Shown here: positions 63,382-64,000 of the stretch, piece after piece
How the letters are laid out: every line of letters begins with the position of its first letter
Numbering within the stretch: the stretch's first letter is position 1
Source: Pusillimonas sp. MFBS29
Lineage (GTDB): Bacteria; Pseudomonadota; Gammaproteobacteria; Burkholderiales; Burkholderiaceae_B
Assembly: GCF_020687695.1 (NCBI RefSeq)
Contig: NZ_JAJEWL010000002.1
Coordinates: 372,001-436,000 of the forward strand
DNA length: 64,000 nucleotides
Direction of reading: 5' to 3'
The notes under the pieces: model-generated
What the model saw: only the letters and a program-made list of their open reading frames with translations
The model's database searches: none
What the model was told of the DNA's origin: nothing
Position numbers and translations under genes: made by a program

Positions 63382-63405
63382 GATGGTTCCGGATATTGCT
63401 GGCAA

Positions 63406-63427
63406 GGGGCGGTCCGGAAACCGCCCC
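63406..63427 (-). terminator. Stem-loop between glnA and ntrB
   Basis: GGGGCGGT (63406-63413) and ACCGCCCC (63420-63427), a perfect 8-bp stem with a 6-base loop, just after the glnA stop. No T-run follows, so partial termination or mRNA end protection is more likely than full termination. A similar gap element separates glnA from glnL in enteric bacteria. Confidence 0.5.
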
Positions 63428-63433
63428 GGAGTA

Positions 63434-64000
63434 CTACAGGCTGTAATACATATCGAACTCGACCGGATGGGCAGTCATGCGCAGGCGGGTGACCTCGGCC
63501 ATCTTGAGCTCAATGAAGGCATCCAGCATGTCATTGCTGAACACACCGCCACGTGTAAGGAACTCGCGATCCTGATCGAGCGCAGCAACGGCCTCTTCCA
63601 GTGATGCGCACACTGTCGGAATCTTTGCGTCTTCTTCAGGAGGCAGGTCGTAAAGATTCTTGTCGGCGGGATCACCAGGGTGAATCTTGTTCTGCACGCC
63701 GTCCAGGCCGGCCATCATCAATGCAGAGAATGCCAGGTAGGGGTTGGCCAGAGGATCGGGGAAACGTGCCTCGACACGGCGTGCCTTGGGATTGCCAACA
63801 TACGGGATACGGATGGATGCCGAACGGTTGCGGGCGGAATATGCCAGCTTGACCGGCGCTTCGTAGTGGGGAACCAGGCGCTTGTAGGAGTTGGTGCCGG
63901 GATTGGTAATGGCATTAAGCGCTCTTGCATGCTTGATGATGCCGCCAATGTAATACAGGGCAAATTCCGACAACCCGGCATAGCCGTTACCGGCAAAGAG
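63434..64000 (-). CDS. glnA: Glutamine synthetase type I, C-terminal part only
   Basis: The last ~188 residues of GlnA; the gene runs off the right edge. The frame is open to base 64000, where it reads [21 protein letters not shown]. Landmarks are [26 protein letters not shown]-type active-site strands and the adenylylation loop [10 protein letters not shown] with its Tyr (Tyr397 in E. coli numbering). So the enzyme is the adenylylated GSI-beta form. It makes glutamine from glutamate and ammonia. It is followed by ntrB and ntrC on the same strand. Confidence 0.96.
   Translation of the reverse strand, partial: LFAGNGYAGLSEFALYYIGGIIKHARALNAITNPGTNSYKRLVPHYEAPVKLAYSARNRSASIRIPYVGNPKARRVEARFPDPLANPYLAFSALMMAGLDGVQNKIHPGDPADKNLYDLPPEEDAKIPTVCASLEEAVAALDQDREFLTRGGVFSNDMLDAFIELKMAEVTRLRMTAHPVEFDMYYSL

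Overview
The window looks like ordinary chromosome from a betaproteobacterium of the order Burkholderiales, most likely family Alcaligenaceae (the Bordetella/Achromobacter/Pusillimonas side). The clues are orphan Bug-type tricarboxylate-transporter receptors, several LivK-like binding proteins, a recG-oxyR arrangement, and glnA-ntrB-ntrC at the right edge. The window is gene-dense. I see no rRNA, tRNA, insertion sequence, phage gene or CRISPR array.

Layout. 1-7.5 kb: the end of an AzlCD exporter, an orphan ABC binding protein, a Bug receptor/LysR/class II aldolase group, a cupin, a CueR-type regulator and a lipoprotein serine hydrolase. 7.5-18.4 kb: a type II secretion system with gspC divergent from one long overlapping operon gspGHIJKLMNDEF. 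18.4-21.5 kb: an exported formylglycine-generating-enzyme-like protein, a membrane-anchored spermidine-synthase-like protein, acylphosphatase and a universal stress protein behind an FNR-type promoter. 21.5-36.4 kb: metabolism and membrane quality control (PQQ sugar dehydrogenase, 6-phosphogluconate dehydrogenase, slipin/NfeD, DUF488, fumC, epd, mmsA with a LysR regulator, glycerate kinase, 2-hydroxyacid dehydrogenase, S9 peptidase, GST).

36.5-40 kb: an overlapping Bug receptor / CaiB-type CoA-transferase / CitE-type lyase operon, head to head with a MarR gene. 40-45 kb: a complete branched-chain amino acid ABC transporter (livK-H-M-G-F) with a structured leader. 45-50.5 kb: proC and the glycerol-3-phosphate transporter ugpBAEC. 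50.5-57 kb: a second LivK paralogue, then an oxidative-stress group (dps, oxyR, recG, ridA, fpr). 57-60.8 kb: an iron(III) ABC transporter behind a candidate Fur box. 60.8-64 kb: ntrC, ntrB and the 3' part of glnA.

Most interesting points: (1) gspG and acylphosphatase have no ATG/GTG/TTG codon that could give a full-length protein, so both seem to start at rare codons; (2) the receptor + CoA-transferase + CoA-lyase cassette looks like a self-contained uptake and cleavage route for a hydroxy-diacid; (3) an FGE-like enzyme with an N-terminal export signal sits next to the secretion system; (4) one perfect and one near-perfect FNR/Anr box, plus a nested hairpin ahead of livK; (5) a terminator lies inside the longest possible fbpB reading frame. 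All positions and motifs were read by eye. No database search, alignment or folding program was run.
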